The notes under the pieces: generated by a model
Told to the model about the DNA's origin: nothing
The model's input: the letters and a program-made list of their open reading frames with translations, nothing else
Database searches by the model: none
Translations under genes and position numbers: made by a program
Source: Thermoplasmata archaeon
GTDB taxonomy: Archaea > Thermoplasmatota > E2 > UBA202 > JdFR-43
Reading direction: 5' to 3'
DNA: 5,940 nt
Assembly: GCA_021158865.1 (NCBI GenBank)
Contig: JAGGSX010000001.1
Span: 1-5,940 of the forward strand
Part shown: positions 1-5,940 of the stretch, one piece after another
How positions within the stretch are numbered: the first letter of the stretch is position 1
Layout of the letters: each line of letters opens with the position of its first letter

Positions 1-223
1 TTGCAGTTGCTCCATCATCATCTTTTACAATTAAAGTAACATTATATATTCCATCATCAGCATATTTATGGCTTGGATTTTTTTCATAGCTTATTGAACC
101 ATCACCAAATTGCCAAGTGTAATTTATTATTGAACCATCTAAATCATAGCTTAAATCTGTAAATTGAATTGTATCCAAATCTGTTGGATTTGATGGAGAA
201 TATGAAAAGTTTGCAACAGGAGG
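1..223 (-). other. PKD domain 2 (cut by window edge)
   Basis: Residues about 1906-1979 repeat the PKD pattern: PPVANFSYSPSNPTDLDTIQ, LSYDLDGSIINYTWQFGDGS, NPSHKYADDGIYNVTLIVKD and DDGA. Only the last strand lies beyond the window. It is a tandem duplicate of PKD 1; the DNA at 99-126 and 354-381 is identical over 28 bases, 255 nt (85 codons) apart. The chain continues to the left, so more PKD copies or a membrane anchor may follow. Confidence 0.95.
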
Positions 224-3200
224 AATATTTGAAACAGTAACATTCATTTGAATTATATCAGTTACCCCGTCATTGTCTGTTACCATGAGATTAACTAAAT
301 AAGTTCCATCATCTATATACTGGTGGGTAGGATTCTCTCCATACCCTATTGTTCCATCACCAAATTGCCAAGTGTAATTTAATATATCTCCATCCGGATC
401 ATAAGATGAAGAGGCATTGAAGGTTATCACCTGATTCACTACTGGATTTATAGGTGTGTAGACAAAGGATGCAACCGGTGGTTGAAGTGTAATATTATGC
501 TCAAATATACCATCGCCATCAGAATCTATCTGGAAATTAGATTCATAGGTACTCCAGTTAATGATGTATCGATGAGTTACATTCGTTGATATTGAAACAT
601 TTGTTCTTGCAAATGTCTGGCTCGTGCCATTTTCAACCGATGTTATATCCAAACCATAAGTTCCATTATCTGTTCCTACTACTTCAGTAACATATGTATC
701 ATTTGGGAAGAAAATTGTGATGGTGTTATTACAATAGAATGATAATGGAACGTCCTGCTTCACGTTTCCATTTATCAACCCGGTGATATTTCCTTTGGAA
801 TTGTAAACTCTGATTGAAATTGGACACTTTCCTTCTATTGTTTCTTTCAATTCTTTAAGATATTCATCTACGATTTTATCTATAAGTTTTTCAATATCAT
901 CTTTGGCTATTTGAGAGGTATATTTTCCTATTCCTCTTAGAATTTCTCCACTAACCTCATCTTTTTGAGATTTCATTGCTTTTCGTATCAAATCAAAAGA
1001 TACATCTCTCCCGCTTTTTTCAATGTATTGCTTGATTGTTTTTCCATTTGATTCTGAAATCGTTACTTTATTGAAAATATTGTCTATTATTATGCTTATT
1101 ATAACATTTTTTGTAGCTTCGTTAAGCCCTTCTGTCTCGTAATCTGCCCAAAAATCAACTGCAATATAAACCTTTTCCAAATCGGCAGCAACAGGAGGAG
1201 CAATTGCAGAAAGTCCGGCTAATGAAATTATTTTGCACGCATCATGTATTGTTTTTAATGCCAATTCTGTCTCATCAGCATTTTCCATAAAAACAGCCCA
1301 CGCTCCATCAAAACTTGCTATAGATGCCCTACGATAACTTAACCCTTTATCTAGATATTTCTTAGCACTTTCTATATCTCCGTTTTCTAAAAATTTTTTA
1401 GCCTTCTCTAAAGAGATGATGCTATCATAGTGAAGTTTTACTCCTGTGTTATAAAAATCATAATACTGGTCATATTCATTCATAATCCATTCTTTAAAAT
1501 TTTTCCATGTAACAATTGCTCCCCAACCAAGTTTTTCCCACCAAGAATATACATTTTCATCTAAAAGATTTAAAGGAAGGTGCTCACTCTTTAAGCTCTC
1601 TAATAAAGTATTAATTTTATTTTCTAATTTTTCTTCTTCAACATAATTTCTTTCGGTATCATCTACTATACCTTCCTCGGCACACCATCCTTCATGCTCA
1701 TTATTATTTGCATCTTTATATCTTATATGCCACCAGTAGTGTCTTCCATTGCATATTCCATTATATTCATCTTCAACTATTATGCCCTCACCGCCGACTT
1801 TTGTTATAATATTCCCATATGTCGTTGGCATATCTCTCAAATTCCATTCATCTTCTTTAATAATATAATCATCTTTTTTATAGTTATTACTAAATTTTTG
1901 GTAGAACCATTCCTTTGGTGGATAAGCCCAGCCAAGATAAGAATCTATATAATTAAGATTTTCAATTGTATTTATACTATCTGTGCGAACCTTATCGTAA
2001 GAATGAATGACTTTTCCATCCCCTACGGATATTCCCACATGCCCATATTTCTTATACGGTTCTATAGCAGAGAAAAATACCAATGTTCCTGTTGGAGGAA
2101 TAACGCTTTTGTCTGAGCAAAATAAGTTGCTACCAATTAAATAATTCATTAAAGCATTTGCTGAACCAAATCTGAAATATGTTTTAAAGGAATCTTGCAC
2201 AAATGCTGTACAATATCCATACCAATTTGTTTTATCTTTTTGATTCTCTGCCCAGTCTATCACTTTATTCACTTTTGACAATGAAAAATAAGACGGAGGC
2301 GTGATACAGCTATTACCAACTACCATTACTTTTATTGGCCCTTTTCCATAATCTCTCTCAGATCTACATTGTCCCGCTTTATCAATTACATGAATTCCAT
2401 ACCAATATATTCCAAGCGATGACGGAGAATCAGTAAATGAATCAGAATAACTTGTTCCCGATACATCCTGCGTTTTAATTTTTTCCCATAGAGGGCTTCC
2501 TTCTCCTGGATCCTCATCACTTTTTGCCCTCCACAACTCCACTCTTTCTAAGCCTTTATCATCTGATACAGTATATGAAATTGTAAATGGTTGCCCGCTT
2601 CCAATTGTTATTTCAGAAGGAGTGACTGATAGCGAGTTAACAACAGGAGGATGATTTCCTGTCTCTGAACTAATGGCATAAAGCCACTTCCTACCGGGAA
2701 CATATAGAGTGCCATTTTTACCTATTGAAAGAGGATAATCTTGGCAGCTGTCATACACCTGAAGTGACCACTTTTGATTTCCATACTGATCAAAAGCTTT
2801 CACAGAGTGACTTCCAAAAATACCATATATTATACCTTCTTTATCTGCTATTAATGACTCGGCTCTTCCCACATATCCAAGATTAAGTGGCCAATTTTCT
2901 AAGTTATTTCCTTGCGAATTAAAACCGTACAAAGTAGTGCTCCAATCACCGGCTGGAGCACAGCCCCCTGCAATGTAAATATTTCCATTACCATCTATTG
3001 TCGGGGACTTTTCTACAAGGGTGCCTTTAATATATCTCACCCATTTTTCTTGGTAGGAATTCTTAGGGTCAATTGCATGAAGACCGGTGTACCAGCCGCC
3101 AGCAGTAAGTGATCCCCATTCTACTTCTTTTCCCACTAGAATATATACTGTACCATCATCAGCGATCGAAGGAGTTCCTACAGTAGTCTGGTCAAGAATT

Positions 3201-5940
3201 TGGGAACCGTTAAGGAAAATTGCTGGAAAACTTCTCTGCCACTTCTCTGTTCCATTAGGATTAATTGCAAAAAGTGTGTCACCCGCCCCAAAGTAAATCA
3301 CTCCATTTTGACCAACTGCAGGAGCAGATGGAAATTTATATCCATGTGTTTCATAGACCCAAAGAAAATCTCCAGAATCTGGATCTTGGGCTATTAATTT
3401 TACCGATCCATTGTATAAAGTTGAGAAATAAATTATTCCATTATTGTCTATTGCTGGATAACCATAAGGATATGCGTTGAGGAGAGTCTTTTCCCACTTA
3501 AGGGTTCCGTCAGAGTGAAGCATTATTAATGATACATTATAATATCTTTCTCTGCAGACGTAAAAATAAATACTCCCATCATACGCAACAGTTGGGGAAC
3601 TAGTGTAGATTAACAAGCTCGGATAATACCATTTTTCGGTTCCATCTGGAGTGAAAGCATAAATTCCTTCATTTCCGTTTATTCTGCCTTTAAAATAAAG
3701 AGAACCATCGGAACCAATAACGGGGGTATAGAAATAATCAGTATCTGAACCACCAGCTAGCATATTGATTTCAGGATTTTCAACAGATCCTGGCCCAGCA
3801 AGGGAGATCCTGCCAGTATGTTGTGCATCGTGTTGAAACATTGGCCAAAGGTTTTCTGTAAAAGCAGGATTTGTATCATAACTCTCAAAAGGTTCTATCA
3901 ATGGATAATAATCATTATCTCCATCTATGCTGTAGGGAGTATCTCCTATTCCATCTCTGTCAGCATCGCTTCCAGAGTAATTGCTCGGTGTAGGCTTAAA
4001 TTGGAATTCGTAAAGACGACCCCAATATCCCCCCATCATCCCAGTATTAAATCTAATTCTAGCTTTTTCAATTGTTTTTGAAGGATAGCTAACTTCTACC
4101 CATTCGTTACTTGGTGCGTAAGAATACGGCCAATCCCAATCCCCGAGGCAATCCGAATGCCCATCATAATGTATTTCTATCCGAAGAGCACCTTTATTTA
4201 CCCAAAATCGGATGCCTTGAGTCTCTTCAGAGGGAGCAGTGAGTTCCAACCAAGAAGATGCACTTGCACCGACATAAACTTTGGCATAGGTATCTCTATT
4301 TTCATCGTAAGCTAAAGGCTCATCTATCCATTCGTCATCTGGATCATCAAATCCAACTGGTGGTAAGTATGCACCATAATCGCTCCAGTAATTGCCTAGA
4401 TAACTTGTGTAAGTGCTGCCATTGTAAGTGTAGGTTATTTCCCATGGAGAGTTACATGTGTTGCTTGAATCTTTAGAATAACCGTTATCGGTGTTATTTA
4501 TAAAGTTATTGAGGTATATTCTGTTGCCAGAAGAATGATACAAGCGAATGCCGACACCATTCTTTGAGACGGTATTTCGAACGATGTTATTGTTTGAAGA
4601 AGAAATATTAAGCGTAGTTTTGAATTGAAATTCGCTGAGATGAACATACCCACCAGACATAAATCCATAATTGGTAAAACTTATTCTGGCTTTTTCAATG
4701 GTCTTTGTAAGTATCTCCTGTGGGTAATCAACTTCAACCCATTCCCCACTAGGTGGAGGAGTACTATATTCACCCCAACGCACAAGCAAATTCCATCCAC
4801 CATCATAAAAGAGGTCTATTTGAGGACGATAATTTTTGCTTCCAGGGTCCAACCAAAAGCGAATTCCCTGGCTCTTTTCAGTGGGAGTAAGGAGTTCCAA
4901 ATATGAAGAAGAGCTCATGCGAGGAACATAAACTTTGGCATAGGTATCCAAGTCTTCATCATAAGCTAAAGGTTCATCTATCCATTCGTCATCTGGATCA
5001 CCAAATCCAACTGGTGGTAAATATGGACCAGGAGCCGGAAAATAATCAAGAGTAATTCCAGTCTCAACGCATGATTTAACTGTATTACGAGCAATATTAT
5101 TGTATGGCGAATCATTCAAGTAGACACCATAATAGTTGTTCGAAACGTTATTCCTCGTGATTGTGTTGTTACACGAATAAGATAAGTAGATACCATATTT
5201 GTTATTCGAGATACTCGTGTTTTCTATTGTCGAATCGTTTGTATAGATAAGTTGGATTCCATGTCCATTATTCGTTAGATTTAAGTTTTTTACCGTTATA
5301 TTTGTAGAGTTTACAAGCCCCACAAATCCTGCATCATTCGGCACTTGCTGATTTTGTTGATTAATCCAGTAATAAATTGGTTTTCCATTTACGAGGTTGC
5401 TCCTGTCTATACTATGGATATAATGAGAAAGATGGAAGTCTCCATAAATATCAAAGTTATATTTGTTTTCTGACATACTGTTGTTGGTAAAGCTGTTATT
5501 GATAGAGTAACTCAGATAGATACCATATTTGTTATTTGAGTAAGCATTGTTGTTAATAAGCATGTTGTTGTTCGAATACAGTAAGTAGATACCATATTTG
5601 TTGTTTGAAGCATTGTTGTTAATAAGCATGTTGTTACTTGAAAAACGCAGGTAGATGCCGTCGTCGCTGTTGTTCGAAGCGTTGTTGTCCGTGAGGATGT
5701 TGTTGCTCGAATAAGACAGGTAGATGCCACGCCAATTGTTTGAAATGTTGCAATTGTATATGGAATTGTTGGCGGAATAGTCAAGCAAGATACCACCATC
5801 ATTGTTTGAATAAATGTTGCAGTTGAATATAGTATTGTTGGATGAAGAAGAAGTATAGATACCATAATCATTATTTGAATAAATGTTGCAATTGTATATG
5901 GAATTGTTGGTGGAATAGTCAAGCAAGATACCATAATCAT
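1..5940 (-). CDS. Giant modular secreted/surface protein (NosD beta-helix, PQQ-like propeller, NlpC/P60-like, SH3b-like, PKD), partial at both ends
   Basis: I translated the whole minus strand in the frame whose triplets start at plus position 2; no stop codon occurs in 1,979 codons. Every stretch reads as sensible protein, so the frame has no internal frameshift. The N-terminus lies beyond 5940 and the C-terminus beyond position 1. Domains in order: NosD/CASH beta-helix with two inserted copies of another module, PQQ-like propeller, Ig-like sandwich, NlpC/P60-like domain, SH3b-like domain, long helical region, beta-rich domain with a DSDGDGIFE loop, and two PKD domains. Many N-x-S/T sequons, sparse cysteines and only extracellular-type modules argue for export and probable N-glycosylation. 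No transmembrane segment is evident in the visible part. Each module resembles known families, but I do not recognise the complete architecture as a named protein. The likely source is an archaeon (inference). The likely role is an adhesive or cell-wall-active surface protein; the only recognisable catalytic residues are in the NlpC/P60-like domain. Confidence 0.95.
224..481 (-). other. PKD domain 1 (complete)
   Basis: Residues about 1820-1905 have all PKD hallmarks: PPVASFVYTPINPVVNQ, then ITFNASSSYDPDGDILNYTW, then QFGDGTIGYGENPTHQY and DGTYLVNLMVTDNDGVTD. The WxFGDG core (WQFGDG here) and the SYDPDGD turn are diagnostic. PKD domains are extracellular Ig-like spacers, sometimes polysaccharide- or protein-binding, very common in archaeal surface-layer and secreted proteins. 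They usually occur in tandem near the C-terminus, as here. Confidence 0.96.
488..829 (-). other. Beta-rich domain with terminal EF-hand-like loop
   Basis: Residues about 1704-1817 begin CPISIRVYNSKGNITGLING, an opening often seen before C-terminal PKD domains in archaeal surface proteins. They continue through TITIFFPNDTYVTEVVGTDN and GTYGLDITSVENGT, then THRYIINWSTYE, to FQIDSDGDGIFEHNITLQ. Alternating hydrophobic residues indicate beta-strands. DSDGDGIFE has the spacing of a calcium-binding EF-hand-like loop (inference). Several N-x-T sequons (NNT, NDT, NGT, NVS, NVT) suggest surface glycosylation. I cannot assign a named family; it probably links the helical region to the PKD repeats. Confidence 0.6.
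830..1660 (-). other. Long helical region of unknown function
   Basis: Residues about 1427-1703 change character: Asn/Thr/Gly-poor, rich in Lys, Glu, Leu, Ile and Ala with few prolines, so predicted mostly alpha-helical. Parts look coiled-coil-like (VEEEKLENKINTLLESLKSE, LEKAKKFLENGDIESAKKYL). A central part with Trp-rich YSWWEKLGWGAIVTWKNF leads to ASFDGAWAVF and a hydrophobic, small-residue helix IISLAGLSAIAPPVAADLEK, followed by VYIAVDFWADYETEGLNEA. The C-terminal part ends in IEKLIDKIVDEYLKELKE. I do not recognise a named family. The central helix vaguely recalls pre-toxin-type helical segments of polymorphic toxins, a weak similarity. The hydrophobic stretch is interrupted by a Pro pair and followed by an acidic residue, so it is not a convincing membrane span. 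Confidence 0.7.
1661..1873 (-). other. SH3b-like domain
   Basis: Residues about 1356-1426 include WNLRDMPTTYGNIITKVGGE, close to the bacterial SH3 opening (LNVRxGPSTxYxVIxxVxxG). They continue GIIVEDEYNG, HYWWHIRYKDANN and EHEGWCAEEGIV, matching the family sequence W-x-(K/H)-(I/V)-x-Y and EGWVxxxYL. SH3b domains bind wall peptides or glycans and commonly flank NlpC/P60 domains, which supports both calls. Here it lies on the C-terminal side of the enzyme domain, less usual than the N-terminal position. Cysteines at 1751-1753 and 1682-1684 could pair as a disulfide. Confidence 0.68.
1889..2308 (-). other. NlpC/P60-CHAP superfamily domain (papain-like cysteine peptidase/amidase)
   Basis: Residues about 1211-1350 show the order of motifs of NlpC/P60 domains. 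First is WYGYCTAFVQDSF with the candidate nucleophile Cys1243 (plus 2210-2212). Next is PPTGTLVFFSA, equivalent to the family PGDLVFF strand. Then YGHVGISVGDGKVIHS carries His1300 (2039-2041) and His1312 (2003-2005), and YLGWAYPPK closes the domain. The 12-residue His-His spacing matches, as I recall it, E. coli Spr/MepS (Cys68, His119, His131); Cys-to-His spacing is slightly longer here. The nucleophile context YCTAF also resembles CHAP domains, so I name the superfamily. Members usually cut peptide or amide bonds in bacterial cell wall. If the host is an archaeon lacking murein, the substrate would have to be foreign peptidoglycan, pseudomurein-type peptides, or proteins. Activity is inferred. 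Confidence 0.82.
2318..2656 (-). other. Ig-like/FN3-like beta-sandwich
   Basis: Residues about 1095-1207 start with HPPVVNSLSVTPSEITIGSG, the usual opening of Ig-like modules following a linker in surface proteins. They continue FTISYTVSDDKGLERVELWR, then SGTSYSDSFTDSP, then GIYWYGIHVIDKAGQ. The pattern of a TVSDDxGLxRVELW strand, a Y-S-D-S-F strand and a GxYWYGIHVIDKAGQ strand is typical of Ig-like or cadherin-like sandwiches found between catalytic and binding domains. It probably acts as a spacer between the propeller and the NlpC/P60-like domain. The exact family (FN3, Big or other) cannot be decided by eye. Confidence 0.6.
2660..3847 (-). other. PQQ-like beta-propeller (about eight blades)
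   Basis: Residues about 698-1093 open with WPMFQHDAQHTGR, the usual first strand of PQQ-repeat propellers. Repeating blades follow of the form P-x-(I/V)-x-x-(D/N)G-x-(I/L/V)YF ... LxAxxPDGTEKW. I count seven blades, whose central strands are DGSLYFKG, DGSIYFYV, NGIIYFST, NGVIYFGA, DGTVYILV, NGNIYIAG and EGIIYGIF. A last partial blade, NGTLYVPGRKWLYAISSE, probably closes the ring with the opening Trp strand, giving an eight-bladed ring. Relatives include BamB-like and quinoprotein dehydrogenase propellers, but I see no dehydrogenase-specific catalytic or haem motif (no CxxCH). A scaffold or binding role is therefore more likely than PQQ-dependent catalysis. Confidence 0.92.
3848..3976 (-). other. 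NosD tail with Asp-rich calcium-type loop
   Basis: Residues about 655-697 contain SGSDADRDGIGDTPYSIDGD followed by NDYYPLIEPFE and a short linker to the propeller. DxDxDGxGD is a classic EF-hand-like or thrombospondin-3-like calcium loop, and the DTPYxIDxDxxDxYPLxxPF tail commonly closes NosD-like regions in archaeal surface proteins. Calcium binding is inferred from the pattern of aspartates. The segment has been separated from its usual partner YWSDY by the second inserted module. Confidence 0.82.
3977..4375 (-). other. Inserted beta-sandwich-like module, copy 2
   Basis: Residues about 522-654 repeat copy 1: AYLPPVGFDDPDDEWIDEPL, AYDENRDTYAKVYV, WLELTAPSEETQGIRFWV, IEIHYDG, EWVEVSYP, KTIEKARIRF, then GGYWGRLYEFQFK. 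The first third is nearly identical to copy 1 while the middle differs in length and sequence. The module lies inside the conserved NosD tail: removing residues 522-654 joins NYWSDY directly to SGSDADRDGIGDTPY, the usual uninterrupted form. This is strong internal evidence that it was inserted as a unit. Fold and ligand are inferred (galactose-binding-like, probably carbohydrate) and not shown by the sequence. Confidence 0.75.
4273..5029 (-). repeat. Direct DNA repeat marking the two inserted modules (4273-4375 and 4927-5029)
   Basis: The segment 4273-4375 matches 4927-5029 at 93 of 103 positions without gaps, offset 654 nt (218 codons). It encodes the first third of each inserted module, from YLPPVGF to YAKVYV. 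Toward the C-terminal side of the modules, DNA and protein similarity fall away apart from short blocks such as SQGIRFW/TQGIRFW, EWVEV and KTIEKARI. The listed coordinates span both copies and the sequence between them. Confidence 0.9.
4376..4609 (-). other. NosD beta-helix, middle part with NosD tail motif
   Basis: Residues about 444-521 resume the beta-helix with NISSSNNNIVRNTVSKNG and GVGIRLYHSSGNRIYLNNF. They then enter the characteristic end segment of archaeal NosD-like proteins: INNTDN, then SPWEITYTYNGSTYTSYLGN, then YWSDY. In relatives as I recall them, YWSDY runs straight into an Asp-rich DxDGDGIGDTPY segment. Here it is interrupted after the Tyr at 4376-4378 by the second inserted module. 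The fold assignment rests on this motif and on the rung pattern. Confidence 0.88.
4610..5044 (-). other. Inserted beta-sandwich-like module, copy 1 (discoidin/galactose-binding-like?)
   Basis: Residues about 298-443 do not follow the beta-helix pattern. They run from PGPYLPPVGFGDPDDEWIDE through PLAYDEDLDTYAKVYV, YLELLTPTEKSQGIRFWL, EWVEVDYP and KTIEKARISF to GGYVHLSEFQFK. Alternating strands with the AYDEDLDTYA acidic turn and a terminal LSEFQF strand resemble F5/8 type C or other galactose-binding-like jelly rolls (an xxDxxxxTxA/W site near the start and a final E-hydrophobic strand). This fold call is inference. It sits between GITL and NISSSNNNIVRN, which would join as one ordinary NosD rung if the module were removed. 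A second copy follows at 3977-4375. Probable role: sugar or glycoprotein binding displayed from the helix. Confidence 0.72.
5045..5940 (-). other. NosD/CASH-type right-handed beta-helix, N-terminal part
   Basis: Residues 1 to about 297 are tandem rungs of 22-23 residues following the pattern GIYLxYSxNNxIxNNxxSNN (for example KYGIYLSYSCNNTITRNN). This is the signature of NosD-like parallel beta-helix proteins, where Asn ladders stack at the turns. Near residues 155-220 the rungs break into the conserved NosD element: YNFDIYGDF, then NGKPIYYWINQ, then AGFVGLVNSTNITVKNL. That element is typical of archaeal proteins labelled periplasmic copper-binding NosD. Despite that label I see no His/Met-rich copper site here, so a carbohydrate-binding or structural role is more likely (inference). 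The helix continues upstream of the window, so its full rung number is unknown. Ring-stacking Asn and frequent N-N-S/T give many potential glycosylation sites. Confidence 0.93.
5479..5940 (-). repeat. Tandem 66-69 nt repeats encoding beta-helix rungs
   Basis: The DNA encoding the rungs is itself repetitive. The stretch 5743-5802 matches 5881-5940 at 57 of 60 positions, exactly 138 nt (two 69-nt rungs) apart. A second pair, starting at 5544 and 5610, is 66 nt apart and shares 26 identical bases, plus the recurring gtagataccatatttgtt block. These match 22- and 23-residue protein repeats and keep the frame. High DNA identity suggests fairly recent rung duplication or homogenisation. The repeat bias also keeps a second minus-strand frame open here, which is not a gene. 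Confidence 0.85.

Noticed and set aside
1694..2116. Plus-strand open frame of 140 codons with hydrophobic Ile/Phe/Tyr-rich translation
   Set aside because: It is antisense to the NlpC/P60-like and SH3b-like domains, and its composition is what the complement of AT-rich coding DNA gives. No ribosome binding site or family signature was seen.
2660..3847. PQQ-dependent alcohol dehydrogenase
   Set aside because: Only the generic propeller blade pattern is present. No haem CxxCH motif or dehydrogenase-specific active-site pattern was seen, and the context is a modular surface protein.
2912..4906. Several plus-strand open frames of 65-93 codons
   Set aside because: All lie antisense to the propeller, NosD tail and inserted modules, overlap each other in different frames, and show no recognisable domain.
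5512..5940. Open frame on the minus strand beginning MIMVSCLTIPP, 142 codons
   Set aside because: It is out of frame with the main gene by one base and consists of low-complexity Thr/Ile/Ser repeats. It stays open only because the rung-coding DNA is repetitive; the overlapping frame gives the recognisable NosD repeats.
5479..5940. Possible CRISPR array because of regular 66-69 nt repeats
   Set aside because: The period is a multiple of three and the repeats are degenerate. The whole unit, not just spacers, is translated as beta-helix rungs, and there are no conserved palindromic repeats separated by unique spacers.
5045..5940. Copper-binding NosD maturation factor of nitrous oxide reductase
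   Set aside because: The similarity is to the beta-helix fold only. The visible protein continues into propeller, NlpC/P60-like and PKD modules, and no nos operon neighbour or copper-ligand cluster is visible.

Overview
The window is the interior of one very large protein-coding gene on the minus strand. Read in triplets that occupy plus positions 2-4, 5-7 and so on to 5936-5938, the complement has no stop codon: 1,979 codons stay open from the right edge (N-terminal side) to the left edge (C-terminal side). Neither start nor stop lies in the window, so the signal peptide, the promoter and any C-terminal anchor are outside it. Residue numbers below count from the first complete codon (residue 1 at 5936-5938; residue n lies at plus 5939-3n to 5941-3n).

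The product is a modular, almost certainly secreted surface protein. In order it contains: (1) a NosD/CASH-type right-handed beta-helix built of about 22-23-residue Asn-rich rungs (residues 1 to ~297); (2) an inserted beta-sandwich-like module, copy 1 (~298-443); (3) more beta-helix with a well-known archaeal NosD tail motif (~444-521); (4) copy 2 of the inserted module (~522-654), sitting inside that tail motif; (5) the rest of the NosD tail with an Asp-rich, calcium-type loop (~655-697); (6) a PQQ-like beta-propeller of about eight blades (~698-1093); (7) an Ig-like beta-sandwich (~1094-1207); (8) an NlpC/P60-CHAP superfamily domain with a plausible Cys1243-His1300-His1312 triad (~1211-1350); (9) an SH3b-like domain (~1356-1426); (10) a ~277-residue helical region of unknown function (~1427-1703); (11) a beta-rich domain ending in an EF-hand-like loop (~1704-1817); (12) one complete PKD domain (~1820-1905); (13) a second PKD domain cut by the window edge (~1906-1979+).

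The AT-rich DNA, the NosD + PQQ-propeller + PKD combination, the NosD tail motif, the propeller opening WPMFQHDAQHTG and the many N-x-S/T sequons resemble large surface proteins of Euryarchaeota/Thermoplasmata-type archaea. This assignment is inference from style, not proof. The beta-helix, propeller and PKD parts look like binding and spacer modules. The only part with recognisable catalytic residues is the NlpC/P60-like domain, so the simplest model is a long extracellular stalk and adhesin presenting a cysteine peptidase or amidase next to an SH3b-like binding module. There is no intergenic DNA, RNA gene, CRISPR array or insertion sequence in the window.
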